Source: Parabacteroides bouchesdurhonensis (lineage in GTDB: Bacteria; Bacteroidota; Bacteroidia; Bacteroidales; Tannerellaceae). Taken from it: a stretch of DNA of 64,000 nt. The DNA lies in contig NZ_LT896588.1 of NCBI RefSeq assembly GCF_900186615.1, positions 1,352,219 through 1,416,218 of the forward strand. Reading direction: 5' to 3'. This document shows, piece by piece, positions 24,364 to 32,818 of this stretch. A model generated the notes under the pieces. That model ran no database searches. It worked only from the letters and a program-made list of their open reading frames with translations, and was not told the DNA's origin. A program made the position numbers and the translations under genes. Position 1 is the stretch's first letter; each line of letters begins with the position of its first letter.

Positions 24364-25892
24364 GAATTAATATTGCCTTCACGACGGTTTATTTCCAACA
24401 ATTCTTCAATATGCGTACGGTCGTTGCCGAGGCGCGGAATCTTATGCTGCCCGCCTAGTTTATTCTTCTGCTTGAGCCAGTCGTAGAAGGCGCCGTCGCG
24501 GGCTACTACTATCTCTAATGGCTGGAGTGAGATGTCTTTGTATCGCTTGGCTTCGTAATCGGAATTGAGTTCTTGCAGGTGCTTGTCGAGCAAGGCGGCA
24601 AACTGGCTGATGGATGGCGGCATCACGTCGAACTCTATAAACCATTGGTGGCGTCCTTTGGCTTTGTCTAGCAGGAAGAGCGGTGCGGCGGTGTATTCTT
24701 TTACCTTGGCTCCGGTTTCGCGCGAGGTGATGCTGATGGCCTTGTCGGCATTGTCTACCATCAGTTCTTCGCCAAAAGCGTTGATATAGTGCTTTGTTCT
24801 TCCCGAGATAATGAATTTGTGGGGGAAGAGTGACGTGAAGCGTACCGTGTCGCCTATCTGGTAGCGCCATAAGCCTCCGGTGGTAGAAATAACCATGGCG
24901 TAGTTCTTTCCGGTTTCCACGGCCTCGAGGGGCAAGACGGTAGGGTGCTCGCTGCCCATTTCGTTCATCGGGATAAATTCATAGAAGATGCCGTAGTCCG
25001 GCATCATCAAGAGGCTCTGGTCCGCAGGGTCGTCTTGTATTCCGAAGAAACCCTCCGAAGCGTTGTAAGTTTCTACGTAGTGCATCTTGTCCGACGGAAT
25101 AAGCGCCCGGTATTGGTCGCGGTAAGGCTCGAAGCTGATTCCTCCGTGGAAGAATACCTCCATGTTGGGCCATACGTCCGTAAGATATTCCCTACCCGTT
25201 TTTTTCAATACGGCCTTGATCAAGACCAACATCCAAGAAGGAACACCGGATAGGCTGTCTACATCCTTGTTCCAGGTGCTTTCTACAATGGCTTTTATCT
25301 TGCTTTCCCACTCATCCATCAGGATGATCCGTTTGGAAGGGACGCGTATCAGGTTGACCAACGGGTTCAGATTCTGCAGTAAAACGGCTGACAGATCCCC
25401 GCAATGCGCTTCGGCATTCAGCGGTGACGGGCTGTGGCTTCCGCCCAGTATCAATCCTTTCTTGGAGAAGAAGCGGCTGCCGGGCGTATTACGCAGGTAC
25501 AGGGCTACGCAGTCGAAGCCCCCTTTGTAGTGGCATCCCCGCAGTATCTCGTTTGTAACGGGTACGAATTTGCTCTTGTCGTTGGTCGTCCCGCTGCTCT
25601 TGGCGTACCACCGGACAACGGAAGGCCAGAGGATGTTCTTCTCTCCGTTTATCATCCTTGCTATGTAGGGCTTTATGTCGTCGTATGCCTGTAGCGGTAC
25701 TCGCTGACGGAAATCCTCGTAATTACGTATGCTTTTGTAATCGTATTTATCTCCCCACTCAGTCCGCCTGGCTTTTGCAATAAGTGCATGCAGTTGCTTG
25801 CGCTGGATAAGATCGGTATTTTGCGCAAACCTCTCAATCTCTCTCTGACGTTGACGGAAGAGTAAAGAAATCGTTTTTGTTAAAATGTCCAT
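24321..25892 (-). CDS. GH3 auxin-responsive-promoter family protein
   Basis: 523 residues. GH3 (PF03321) acyl-adenylate/amido-synthetase motifs are present: YAKSSGTTNDKSKFVPVT (nucleotide loop), YNASEGFFGIQDD and TTGGLWRYQIGDTVRFTS. Plant relatives join amino acids to hormones such as auxin or jasmonate; the bacterial substrate is unknown. The C-terminal tail (after about residue 505) is encoded by a repeat array and is probably not part of the enzyme core. It is a single gene, converging on the PAP2 gene. Confidence 0.88.
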   Translation of the reverse strand: MDILTKTISLLFRQRQREIERFAQNTDLIQRKQLHALIAKARRTEWGDKYDYKSIRNYEDFRQRVPLQAYDDIKPYIARMINGEKNILWPSVVRWYAKSSGTTNDKSKFVPVTNEILRGCHYKGGFDCVALYLRNTPGSRFFSKKGLILGGSHSPSPLNAEAHCGDLSAVLLQNLNPLVNLIRVPSKRIILMDEWESKIKAIVESTWNKDVDSLSGVPSWMLVLIKAVLKKTGREYLTDVWPNMEVFFHGGISFEPYRDQYRALIPSDKMHYVETYNASEGFFGIQDDPADQSLLMMPDYGIFYEFIPMNEMGSEHPTVLPLEAVETGKNYAMVISTTGGLWRYQIGDTVRFTSLFPHKFIISGRTKHYINAFGEELMVDNADKAISITSRETGAKVKEYTAAPLFLLDKAKGRHQWFIEFDVMPPSISQFAALLDKHLQELNSDYEAKRYKDISLQPLEIVVARDGAFYDWLKQKNKLGGQHKIPRLGNDRTHIEELLEINRREGNINSRHSGVITPDIPHL

Positions 25893-25943
25893 GCTCCCTT
25901 GTTATTGTATGAGGCACAAATGTAGGCATTCTCTTTTTATTTA

Positions 25944-25951
25944 TATCTTTG
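25944..25951 (+). promoter_or_regulatory. pfkA promoter -7 box
   Basis: TATCTTTG fits the Bacteroidota -7 consensus and lies 22 bp before the pfkA ATG. It is the only such box in the gap to the divergent GH3-family gene. Confidence 0.6.
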
Positions 25952-25973
25952 TCTGATACTAAATAAATGTTAC

Positions 25974-26987
25974 ATGAAAATAGGTATTCTCTCATCTGGT
26001 GGCGATTGCCCGGGAATTAACGCTACAATTCGTGGAGTAGGAAAGACGGCTATCATGCATTATGGGATGGAGGTGATAGGCATTCACAGTGGCTTTGTAG
26101 GCCTTCTGAATAAAGACGTACAGATGTTTGATGAACGTAGCCTTTCCGGTATCCTAAATCTGGGAGGAACTATTTTGGGAACTTCGCGTGAGAAACCTTT
26201 CCGTAAATTACTGGCTTCGGGTGATACGGAAAAGCCACAAATTATTAAGCAGAATTATGAAGAATTAGGATTAGACTGTCTTGTTTGCATTGGTGGAAAC
26301 GGAACGCAGAAGACAGCGAATCTTCTATCGAAACTCGGGTTGAATGTAATAGGCGTTCCTAAAACGATAGATAATGATGTTTGGGGAACAGATATTACTT
26401 TCGGCTTCGATACGGCTGTAAATATAGCTACCGAGTCTATAGACCGTTTGCATTCTACCGCCAGTTCGCATAAGCGTGTGATGGTGGTGGAGGTAATGGG
26501 ACATCATGCCGGATGGATCGCTTTGTATGCCGGTATGGCAGGAGGAGCAGACGTTATCCTGTTGCCTGAGCTGGGGTATGATATTGATAAGGTAAATGAA
26601 GCGATTTTAGACCGTGCTCATCGGGGGAAACCTTATTCCATTGTTGTGGTAGCCGAAGGTATCGAGACTCCGGATAAAAAGCGTCCTTCTGATTATATTA
26701 CCCGGGCTATCGAGGCGGGAACGGGTATCGAGACCCGGGATACCGTATTGGGATACACCCAACGGGGTGGAAACCCCTCTCCGTTCGACCGTAACCTTGC
26801 GACTCGCTTGGGAGGCCATGCCACGGAACTGATCGCTAATGGTGAATTCGGACGTATGGTTTGTATGAAAGGAGATAGGGTAGAATCCATTTCCTTGTTA
26901 GAAGTAGCGGGAAAACTAAAATTAGTGACACCGGATCATGATTTGATCGTACAAGGAAAACGGATGGGGGTAACATTCGGGAAATAA
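25974..26987 (+). CDS. pfkA: 6-phosphofructokinase
   Basis: 337 residues. SSGGDCPGINA opens the nucleotide site, PKTIDND is the catalytic loop, and VMGHHAGWIALYAGMAGGAD and TQRGGNPSPFDR bind fructose 6-phosphate. Two diagnostic positions are mixed. The phosphoryl-donor loop reads GGNGT rather than GGDGS, so it keeps the Gly of ATP-type enzymes but has Asn for the Mg-binding Asp. The catalytic loop has PKT, as in pyrophosphate-type enzymes, not PGT. The donor could therefore be ATP or PPi; glycolysis is the pathway either way. A clear terminator follows. Confidence 0.93.
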   Translation: MKIGILSSGGDCPGINATIRGVGKTAIMHYGMEVIGIHSGFVGLLNKDVQMFDERSLSGILNLGGTILGTSREKPFRKLLASGDTEKPQIIKQNYEELGLDCLVCIGGNGTQKTANLLSKLGLNVIGVPKTIDNDVWGTDITFGFDTAVNIATESIDRLHSTASSHKRVMVVEVMGHHAGWIALYAGMAGGADVILLPELGYDIDKVNEAILDRAHRGKPYSIVVVAEGIETPDKKRPSDYITRAIEAGTGIETRDTVLGYTQRGGNPSPFDRNLATRLGGHATELIANGEFGRMVCMKGDRVESISLLEVAGKLKLVTPDHDLIVQGKRMGVTFGK

Positions 26988-26990
26988 AAT

Positions 26991-27028
26991 AAAAAAGGTT
27001 GTGTGTCAGAGAACGCACAACCTTTTTT
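26991..27028. terminator. Bidirectional terminator between pfkA and the T9SS protease gene
   Basis: The 13-bp stem AAAAAAGGTTGTG (26991-27003) pairs with 27016-27028. Its A/T ends give a T-run on either strand, so it can stop both convergent genes. Confidence 0.9.
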
Positions 27029-27051
27029 ACTTTATACTAGTAGGCGGCCGT

Positions 27052-29646
27052 TTATTTCTTAATACCTTGAACGGTTTGGCTTCCCTTTTCGGTAGTCAAG
27101 CGGAATATATACATTCCAGTGGCAAAATCACCCGTGCTGAGACTGCTTCCCGGTTGCGGGATGCTACGTATCAACTTTCCATCGGCCCTGTAGATCTCAA
27201 GCGATTTCAGTTGTAGATAATTCTGGATCTGTACTTCATTCGAGAAGATACGTGGTTGAATGTCTACTTCTTCGCCTGTTGGCTTCAGTTCGTTACCTAC
27301 GCTCGTTTCCGGAATTACTGTAACCGGAGCGCTCTCGTCGGTACCATAAAGTGCCGTTACTTGGAGCAGAGGGGTACTTGTTGTCAGATTTTTCACCGTA
27401 TAATTCCGTTGAGAAACAGGTAATGTCGTCAGTTCCCGGGTATCTTGATATACCTTATAACCGGTCAGCTCCGGAAAAGCCGTGATCAACTCTGCTTCTT
27501 GCGCATCGGAGGCGATAGCCAGTTTCCGGAATGATAATCGGCCTGTTCTCATGGGTTGCGGTTTCTCCGAGAAAGTGCTCGTGGAGAATACGGAACTTGA
27601 GGGGAGCTCACCTTCTTCCGCGCTTATTACGATCGATAACACAACATTGGCATCTAGCTCATCATCTGAGAATGTTTCCCATTTTTTTCCGTCCAAAGAA
27701 TATAAATTCCCTTTTCCATCGACTGCGGGGCCTTCATCGGAGCATGCCGGGTATGTGTTATTAGCATAGCTTATCACATGAATGGCTACCAGTAAATCCT
27801 GCTTCGCGTCGATTACGAATGGTGTTTTAAGTGTGACCGAATTTATTTTACCTGATTTCAGTTGAGTGAAACCCTCTTCATACTCCCGGTTTCCCTGTTT
27901 GATATAGACTCCATAAGTGACTCCTTTCTGCGGATAGAAATTAACCTTCCGGATCGTTTTTTTATGCACCGGTTGTAGATCTTTCGTATCCCATTTCTGA
28001 GCGAAATAGAATGGATCTCCTCCGAGACCGAACTGTTGATAACGATCTTGTGATCCCCAACCAGCTATTTTTTCGAGGACTGGGGCATTCCATGTCAGTT
28101 GAATCTCACTCGTGGAGATCTGTTTGTATTTCAAATCAGTCGGACTTTCATACTCGTTTCCGATCGTTTTCCCATCCTGCGTCATTCCCTGCAACGAGGT
28201 GACACCCGTTCCGAGTGGATCTAGCCAGACATCCATCCGGGCTGTATCATTATCACTGTATTTATTCCAGTGATAATACAATTTACCGTATAAATTCAAT
28301 CCTTCGGGCAGTTCGCAACTGGAGCTTCCACCGCTCAGCGTACCTATAATCAAACCTTTGCTATTAAATAAAGGCGAACCGGAAGAACCTCCCTCGGTCA
28401 CCCCGTGTCCGTTTAGCGTGGCATCGAAAGTAGCGTTCCAATGAGCGTTCGTGGCCCCGGTTTTTCCAACATCACTATTACGCCATGTAATCGATTCTGT
28501 CGGATAATTTCCATAGGTGGAGATTTTCATATAATCGCCGGAAGGATGATGGATGCCTACGCCCGAGAGTGAAAGCATATTTGAACGATCCCATCCGTTA
28601 AAGAATACATTATAATCGTCGGGGATCTCGTCGTTAAGCAACAGCAACAGTCCGTCGGAACCGTTTTCGACAGGGGTAGAAGCTTTCCGTGTACATCCTA
28701 CCATGGTTTTTATCGGATAAATGGGTGACTCATTATCGCAGCCCACATGTTCTTGGTGGAAATAAAACAACCAGACTGCTAATTCCTCGGGAGTAACCGT
28801 CTGTTCACCCAGCATATCTTGCGAACAATGGAAGGCGGATAATACATAAGGCTTTTTGTCACGGGCCGTATTATTTACCAGAGAAGCCGTACAAATATAG
28901 CTTCCTCCTTCTCCCTCTTTATTACGGATGTATTGAATCATTTGTATCACCCCCTTCTTTTGCTCCTGCCAATCGGCTCCCTCCTCGCAATTGATATTCA
29001 CTTCGCAAGCTTCTGAAAAGCCGGCTCCCGGCGCTTCCTGTACTTCTGGCATGATCGCTTCAAGATGATTATACCCGTAACCGACCTCCCGGATGCGTAG
29101 TCGAGGTGTCTCGCCGGATGGTGCAGGTACATATTCGAGGATCACTTCATCGCCTGCTACGGCTTGGGTTGCGAACGGTCCGTTTTTAGGATGCGTACGA
29201 TGCGTATAGGCACCCAATACTTGGGTTTTCGCTGCGTTATACAAGTATAACCGGGCACCTTTGGGTATATAAAAATCGGAGTAATACAGGATCAAGGCGA
29301 TCGCTCCTTTCGCTTGAAGGTGAAGTTGCCATACTTGGCTACCGTCAGGTAGTGAAATCCAATCGCCGCTATCGGCGATGTCGAAGCTGGTTGGGATCGA
29401 CTTGGCTACACGCAACGGAGCGCCTTGGCTGACCCTCCACGCATCGACCGTCTTGAGGTCTTCCACACTGAAATTCACTGGAACTTGTTCTGCTAGCTTT
29501 TCACTTCGAAGTGAACCTGCGAATTGAAAGCTGGGGGGGAGTCCTCCTTCGCTGATCTGCGCCAACAAACTTGAAATCGAGAAATAACCGATATATAATA
29601 TGCCGGTTATTAATATTCGGAGAAATTTACTGTACTGTTTTTTCAT
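27052..29646 (-). CDS. T9SS-exported trypsin-like serine protease (lysyl-endopeptidase type)
   Basis: 864 residues with an N-terminal signal peptide (to about residue 30). The catalytic domain (about 210-480) has His273 in SAFHCSQD, Asp331 in NGSDGLLLLL and Ser422 in GGSSGSP, with several paired cysteines (EACEVNINC, IYPIKTMVGC). A fibronectin-III-like part follows (SPTDLKYKQISTSEIQLTW), and the last 75 residues form a type IX secretion sorting domain ending GMYIFRLTTEKGSQTVQGIKK-like. It should be secreted or surface-attached through T9SS. It is transcribed alone. Confidence 0.88.
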   Translation of the reverse strand: MKKQYSKFLRILITGILYIGYFSISSLLAQISEGGLPPSFQFAGSLRSEKLAEQVPVNFSVEDLKTVDAWRVSQGAPLRVAKSIPTSFDIADSGDWISLPDGSQVWQLHLQAKGAIALILYYSDFYIPKGARLYLYNAAKTQVLGAYTHRTHPKNGPFATQAVAGDEVILEYVPAPSGETPRLRIREVGYGYNHLEAIMPEVQEAPGAGFSEACEVNINCEEGADWQEQKKGVIQMIQYIRNKEGEGGSYICTASLVNNTARDKKPYVLSAFHCSQDMLGEQTVTPEELAVWLFYFHQEHVGCDNESPIYPIKTMVGCTRKASTPVENGSDGLLLLLNDEIPDDYNVFFNGWDRSNMLSLSGVGIHHPSGDYMKISTYGNYPTESITWRNSDVGKTGATNAHWNATFDATLNGHGVTEGGSSGSPLFNSKGLIIGTLSGGSSSCELPEGLNLYGKLYYHWNKYSDNDTARMDVWLDPLGTGVTSLQGMTQDGKTIGNEYESPTDLKYKQISTSEIQLTWNAPVLEKIAGWGSQDRYQQFGLGGDPFYFAQKWDTKDLQPVHKKTIRKVNFYPQKGVTYGVYIKQGNREYEEGFTQLKSGKINSVTLKTPFVIDAKQDLLVAIHVISYANNTYPACSDEGPAVDGKGNLYSLDGKKWETFSDDELDANVVLSIVISAEEGELPSSSVFSTSTFSEKPQPMRTGRLSFRKLAIASDAQEAELITAFPELTGYKVYQDTRELTTLPVSQRNYTVKNLTTSTPLLQVTALYGTDESAPVTVIPETSVGNELKPTGEEVDIQPRIFSNEVQIQNYLQLKSLEIYRADGKLIRSIPQPGSSLSTGDFATGMYIFRLTTEKGSQTVQGIKK

Positions 29647-29683
29647 ACATACAGCTTTATATGAGCTTATTCTTATATAACTA

Positions 29684-29719
29684 AGAACTTGGGTATATCA
29701 AACGATATACCCAAGTTCT
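29684..29719. terminator. Perfect 16-bp hairpin after rnc
   Basis: AGAACTTGGGTATATC (29684-29699) pairs perfectly with 29704-29719 around a 4-base loop. It sits 8 bp past the rnc stop and upstream of the protease gene. It is most likely the terminator of the acpP-fabF-rnc operon, though the T-run is poor. Confidence 0.75.
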
Positions 29720-29727
29720 GCTGTTTA

Positions 29728-30570
29728 TCATACAGTTTCTTCCTCTGGGAGGTCGGAAAACTCTTTTTCATCGGTTAGTTCACCAGTCTTCTTTTTCTTT
29801 GTGGCAGAGATACGTTGCTGGAGTTCTTTGTCTGTCCGCAATCTTTTGACCGCCATTTTAGAAGCCGCTTGCTGGGATTCTTTTTTGGAGTAACCGATAC
29901 CTATGCCAATTTGCTCGCCGAGCAATTTAATCGCGCTTTGGAATACAGGATTCCCATCATGATCCGTAAAAGACTCTATTAGATCGAACGAGATCGATAT
30001 TTTGTTCTTTTGGCTCCATTCAATCAAGTTTGACTTGAAATTTATCTCTTTCCGGACGAGCGTATCTACATCGATATACTTTTCTATCATCACGTCACGG
30101 ATAAACTTATAACAAACGTCATAACCTTGATCCAGATAAATAGCGCCGATCAAAGCCTCGAGCGCATTACCATACATATGATTGTTATGAGAGTTTATCT
30201 TGGTTGAATAGACTACCATTTGATCGAGGCCGAGTTGTATGGCGACCTTATTCATCGTTTCCCGTTGTACGATCTTGGAGCGTGTGTTTGTCAAAAAGCC
30301 TTCCCGCTTATTTGGGTAGCGCTTATAGACAATATCGGCGACCGCCGCATCCAAAATGCCATCTCCTAAAAATTCAAGACGCTCATTGTTAAGCCATTTA
30401 CCATCGCCCGTCTCTACCGATGATGATTTATGCAACAAGGCCTGCTCGTAAATCTGGAGATTATCCGGATAAAAACCTAGAATCTTTGATAAAGACAAAT
30501 AAGGCTCCCTACCTTTATTATGCAGGAGCCTTATTCTTTTATGTAGCTGTTTGTATAGCTTTCTAAACAC
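29728..30570 (-). CDS. rnc: Ribonuclease III
   Basis: 280 residues from a GTG at 30570, directly after the fabF stop. The catalytic domain has the signature NERLEFLGDGILDAAVADIVY and the second acidic site ALEALIGAIYLDQGY. The double-stranded RNA-binding domain (about 175-245) has KKESQQAASKMAVKRL. The tail after residue 250 is charged and variable. It cuts double-stranded RNA for rRNA maturation and decay. Codons 12-25 contain an 11-bp inverted repeat that could fold in the mRNA (see findings). It is last in the acpP-fabF-rnc operon, the usual order in Bacteroidota. Confidence 0.95.
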   Translation of the reverse strand: MFRKLYKQLHKRIRLLHNKGREPYLSLSKILGFYPDNLQIYEQALLHKSSSVETGDGKWLNNERLEFLGDGILDAAVADIVYKRYPNKREGFLTNTRSKIVQRETMNKVAIQLGLDQMVVYSTKINSHNNHMYGNALEALIGAIYLDQGYDVCYKFIRDVMIEKYIDVDTLVRKEINFKSNLIEWSQKNKISISFDLIESFTDHDGNPVFQSAIKLLGEQIGIGIGYSKKESQQAASKMAVKRLRTDKELQQRISATKKKKTGELTDEKEFSDLPEEETV

Positions 30571-30571
30571 G

Positions 30572-31837
30572 TTATTTCACGAATTTTTTAACAATGGCGC
30601 AAGCGTTGTGTCCACCGAAACCAAACGTATTCGATAAAGCGGCTTTCACTTCTCTCTTTTGAGCCTTATTGAATGTGAAATTCAGTTTATAATCTATTTC
30701 AGGATCATCGTCGCCTTCCGCATGGTTAATGGTCGGCGGGATAATACCATCGTTTATAGCCATAATACACAGGATCGCCTCTACCGCTCCGGCAGCACCA
30801 AGCAAGTGACCGGTCATTGACTTTGTGGAACTGATATTCAGTTGATAAGCATGTTCTCCGAACACATCTTTGATCGCCTTAACCTCTGAGATATCGCCTA
30901 CGGGAGTCGATGTTCCATGAACATTGATGTAATCAATATCTTCCGGAGCCATCCCCGCGTCTTCCAATGCGTTGCGCATAACCAGCTTCGCTCCTAAACC
31001 ATCCGGATGAGAAGCGGTCAAGTGATAAGCATCGGCAGACATTCCGGTTCCTGCGATCTCGCAATATATTTTAGCGCCACGAGCCAATGCGTGCTCCATT
31101 TCTTCCAATACCAAGCAAGCTCCACCTTCACCCATCACGAATCCGTCACGGCTAGCGCTGAACGGGCGAGATGCGGTCTCGGGAGAATCATTACGTGTCG
31201 ATAACGCGTTCATGGAGTTGAATCCACCTACACCCGATTCAGAAACAGCAGCTTCCGCTCCACCGGTGATGATGACGTTAGCCTTGCCTAAACGGATATA
31301 ATTGAATGCGTCACTGATAGCGTTTGTAGAAGATGCACAAGCTGAGACGGTCGCAAAGTTCGGGCCGTGGAATCCATAAAGCATGGAAATATGTCCGGCC
31401 GCGATATCCGAGATCATTTTCGGGATGAAGAACGGGTTAAACTTCGGACCGATCGTATCCTTGATCTTCGCATAACTCAATACTTCCTCGTCAAATGTCT
31501 TGATACCACCGATACCTGAAGCGAAAATAACGCCGATACGGTTCTTATCTTCGTTATCCAAGTCCATTGCCGCATCCTCGATCGCTTGTTTCGCCGCGTC
31601 GATCGCGAATAAGCTATAACGATCACACTTGCGGGCCTCCTTACGATCCATAACTTTCAACGGATCGAAGCCTTTAATTTCGCATGCAAATTGTGTCTTG
31701 AATTTGGATGCATCAAACTGAGTAATAGGTCCAGCGCCACTTTTTCCATTGATAATACCTTCCCATGTTTCGGGGAGGGTATTACCAAGAGGAGTAATAG
31801 CTCCAAGACCTGTTACTACAACTCTTTTTAATTCCAT
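30572..31837 (-). CDS. fabF: Beta-ketoacyl-ACP synthase II
   Basis: 421 residues, usual length. The Cys-His-His triad is in VSACASSTNAI, NVHGTSTPVGD and MTGHLLGAAG. It condenses malonyl-ACP with acyl-ACP in fatty acid elongation. It lies 21 bp after acpP and two bases before rnc, so the three genes form one operon. Confidence 0.96.
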   Translation of the reverse strand: MELKRVVVTGLGAITPLGNTLPETWEGIINGKSGAGPITQFDASKFKTQFACEIKGFDPLKVMDRKEARKCDRYSLFAIDAAKQAIEDAAMDLDNEDKNRIGVIFASGIGGIKTFDEEVLSYAKIKDTIGPKFNPFFIPKMISDIAAGHISMLYGFHGPNFATVSACASSTNAISDAFNYIRLGKANVIITGGAEAAVSESGVGGFNSMNALSTRNDSPETASRPFSASRDGFVMGEGGACLVLEEMEHALARGAKIYCEIAGTGMSADAYHLTASHPDGLGAKLVMRNALEDAGMAPEDIDYINVHGTSTPVGDISEVKAIKDVFGEHAYQLNISSTKSMTGHLLGAAGAVEAILCIMAINDGIIPPTINHAEGDDDPEIDYKLNFTFNKAQKREVKAALSNTFGFGGHNACAIVKKFVK

Positions 31838-31858
31838 ACCTTTAGTTAAAAGGATTGA

Positions 31859-32095
31859 TTACTTCGCGTTAGCCTCGATGTAAGCGATAGCGTCACCTAC
31901 AGTTGTAATCTTTTCTGCTTGATCGTCAGGAATTGAGATACCGAATTCTTTTTCAAATTCCATAATCAGTTCTACTGTGTCAAGAGAGTCTGCTCCAAGA
32001 TCATTAGTAAAGCTTGCTTCGTTTGTAACTTCTGTTTCTTCAACACTTAATTTATCAACGATGATAGCCTTTACTCTTTCAGCAATTTCAGACAT
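31859..32095 (-). CDS. acpP: Acyl carrier protein
   Basis: 78 residues, acidic. The phosphopantetheine attachment motif is [16 protein letters not shown], with Ser near residue 38. It carries acyl chains for fatty acid and lipid A synthesis. First gene of the acpP-fabF-rnc operon and divergent from purN across a 153-bp AT-rich gap. Confidence 0.96.
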   Translation of the reverse strand: MSEIAERVKAIIVDKLSVEETEVTNEASFTNDLGADSLDTVELIMEFEKEFGISIPDDQAEKITTVGDAIAYIEANAK

Positions 32096-32248
32096 AACTT
32101 TTCAATTTAGATTAATAAATACGAATATACTTTTTAAATTTGCAGTGCAAAGAAAAGAATTTTTTATGTTACAAAACAAATTTAATGAGCTAAAAATGCG
32201 GAAACCTGCACATTTTTTCTTTTCTTGTGCACTAAAACATCGAAAAAT

Positions 32249-32818
32249 ATGAAGAATATAGCAATCTTTGCCTCGGGGTCGGGTACAAATGCAGAAAATA
32301 TCGGACGATATTTCTCTAACAGTGAAACTATTAAAGTTGCAGTTGTTTTATCTAATAATCGTAATGTCGGAGTGCATGACCGGGTAAATAAATTGGGTAT
32401 TCCTTCTTATGTCTTTTCACGTGAAGAGTTTGTGCAAGGAACTCCTGTATTAGCGAAATTGGCGGAGTATAATGTCGATTTTATTGTACTTGCCGGCTTT
32501 ATGAATAAGATTTCCGATACTTTGCTGAAAGCTTTTCCCTGTAAAATTATCAATATCCATCCTGCCCTGTTACCTAAACACGGAGGAAAAGGCATGTTTG
32601 GAATGCATGTACATGAGGCTGTTGTTGCGGCAAAAGAGAAAGAATCCGGGATTACAATACATTATGTAAATGAAAATTATGATGAAGGTGCTACTATTTT
32701 CCAAGCTAAATGTACGGTATTACCTACAGATACTCCGGAGGAAGTAGCCACAAAGGTCCACGCATTAGAATATGCCCATTATCCTCATGTGATAGAGGAA
32801 GTATTGGCTAAACATTAA
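32249..32818 (+). CDS. purN: Phosphoribosylglycinamide formyltransferase
   Basis: 189 residues from the ATG at 32249 (MKNIAIFASGSGTN). The phosphate loop is SGSGTNAENI, the formyl-folate site is NIHPALLPKHGG (catalytic His) and the essential Asp is in NYDEGATIFQ. It performs the third step of purine synthesis with 10-formyl-tetrahydrofolate. It converges on pdxB and their ends overlap by 11 bp. Confidence 0.95.
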   Translation: MKNIAIFASGSGTNAENIGRYFSNSETIKVAVVLSNNRNVGVHDRVNKLGIPSYVFSREEFVQGTPVLAKLAEYNVDFIVLAGFMNKISDTLLKAFPCKIINIHPALLPKHGGKGMFGMHVHEAVVAAKEKESGITIHYVNENYDEGATIFQAKCTVLPTDTPEEVATKVHALEYAHYPHVIEEVLAKH

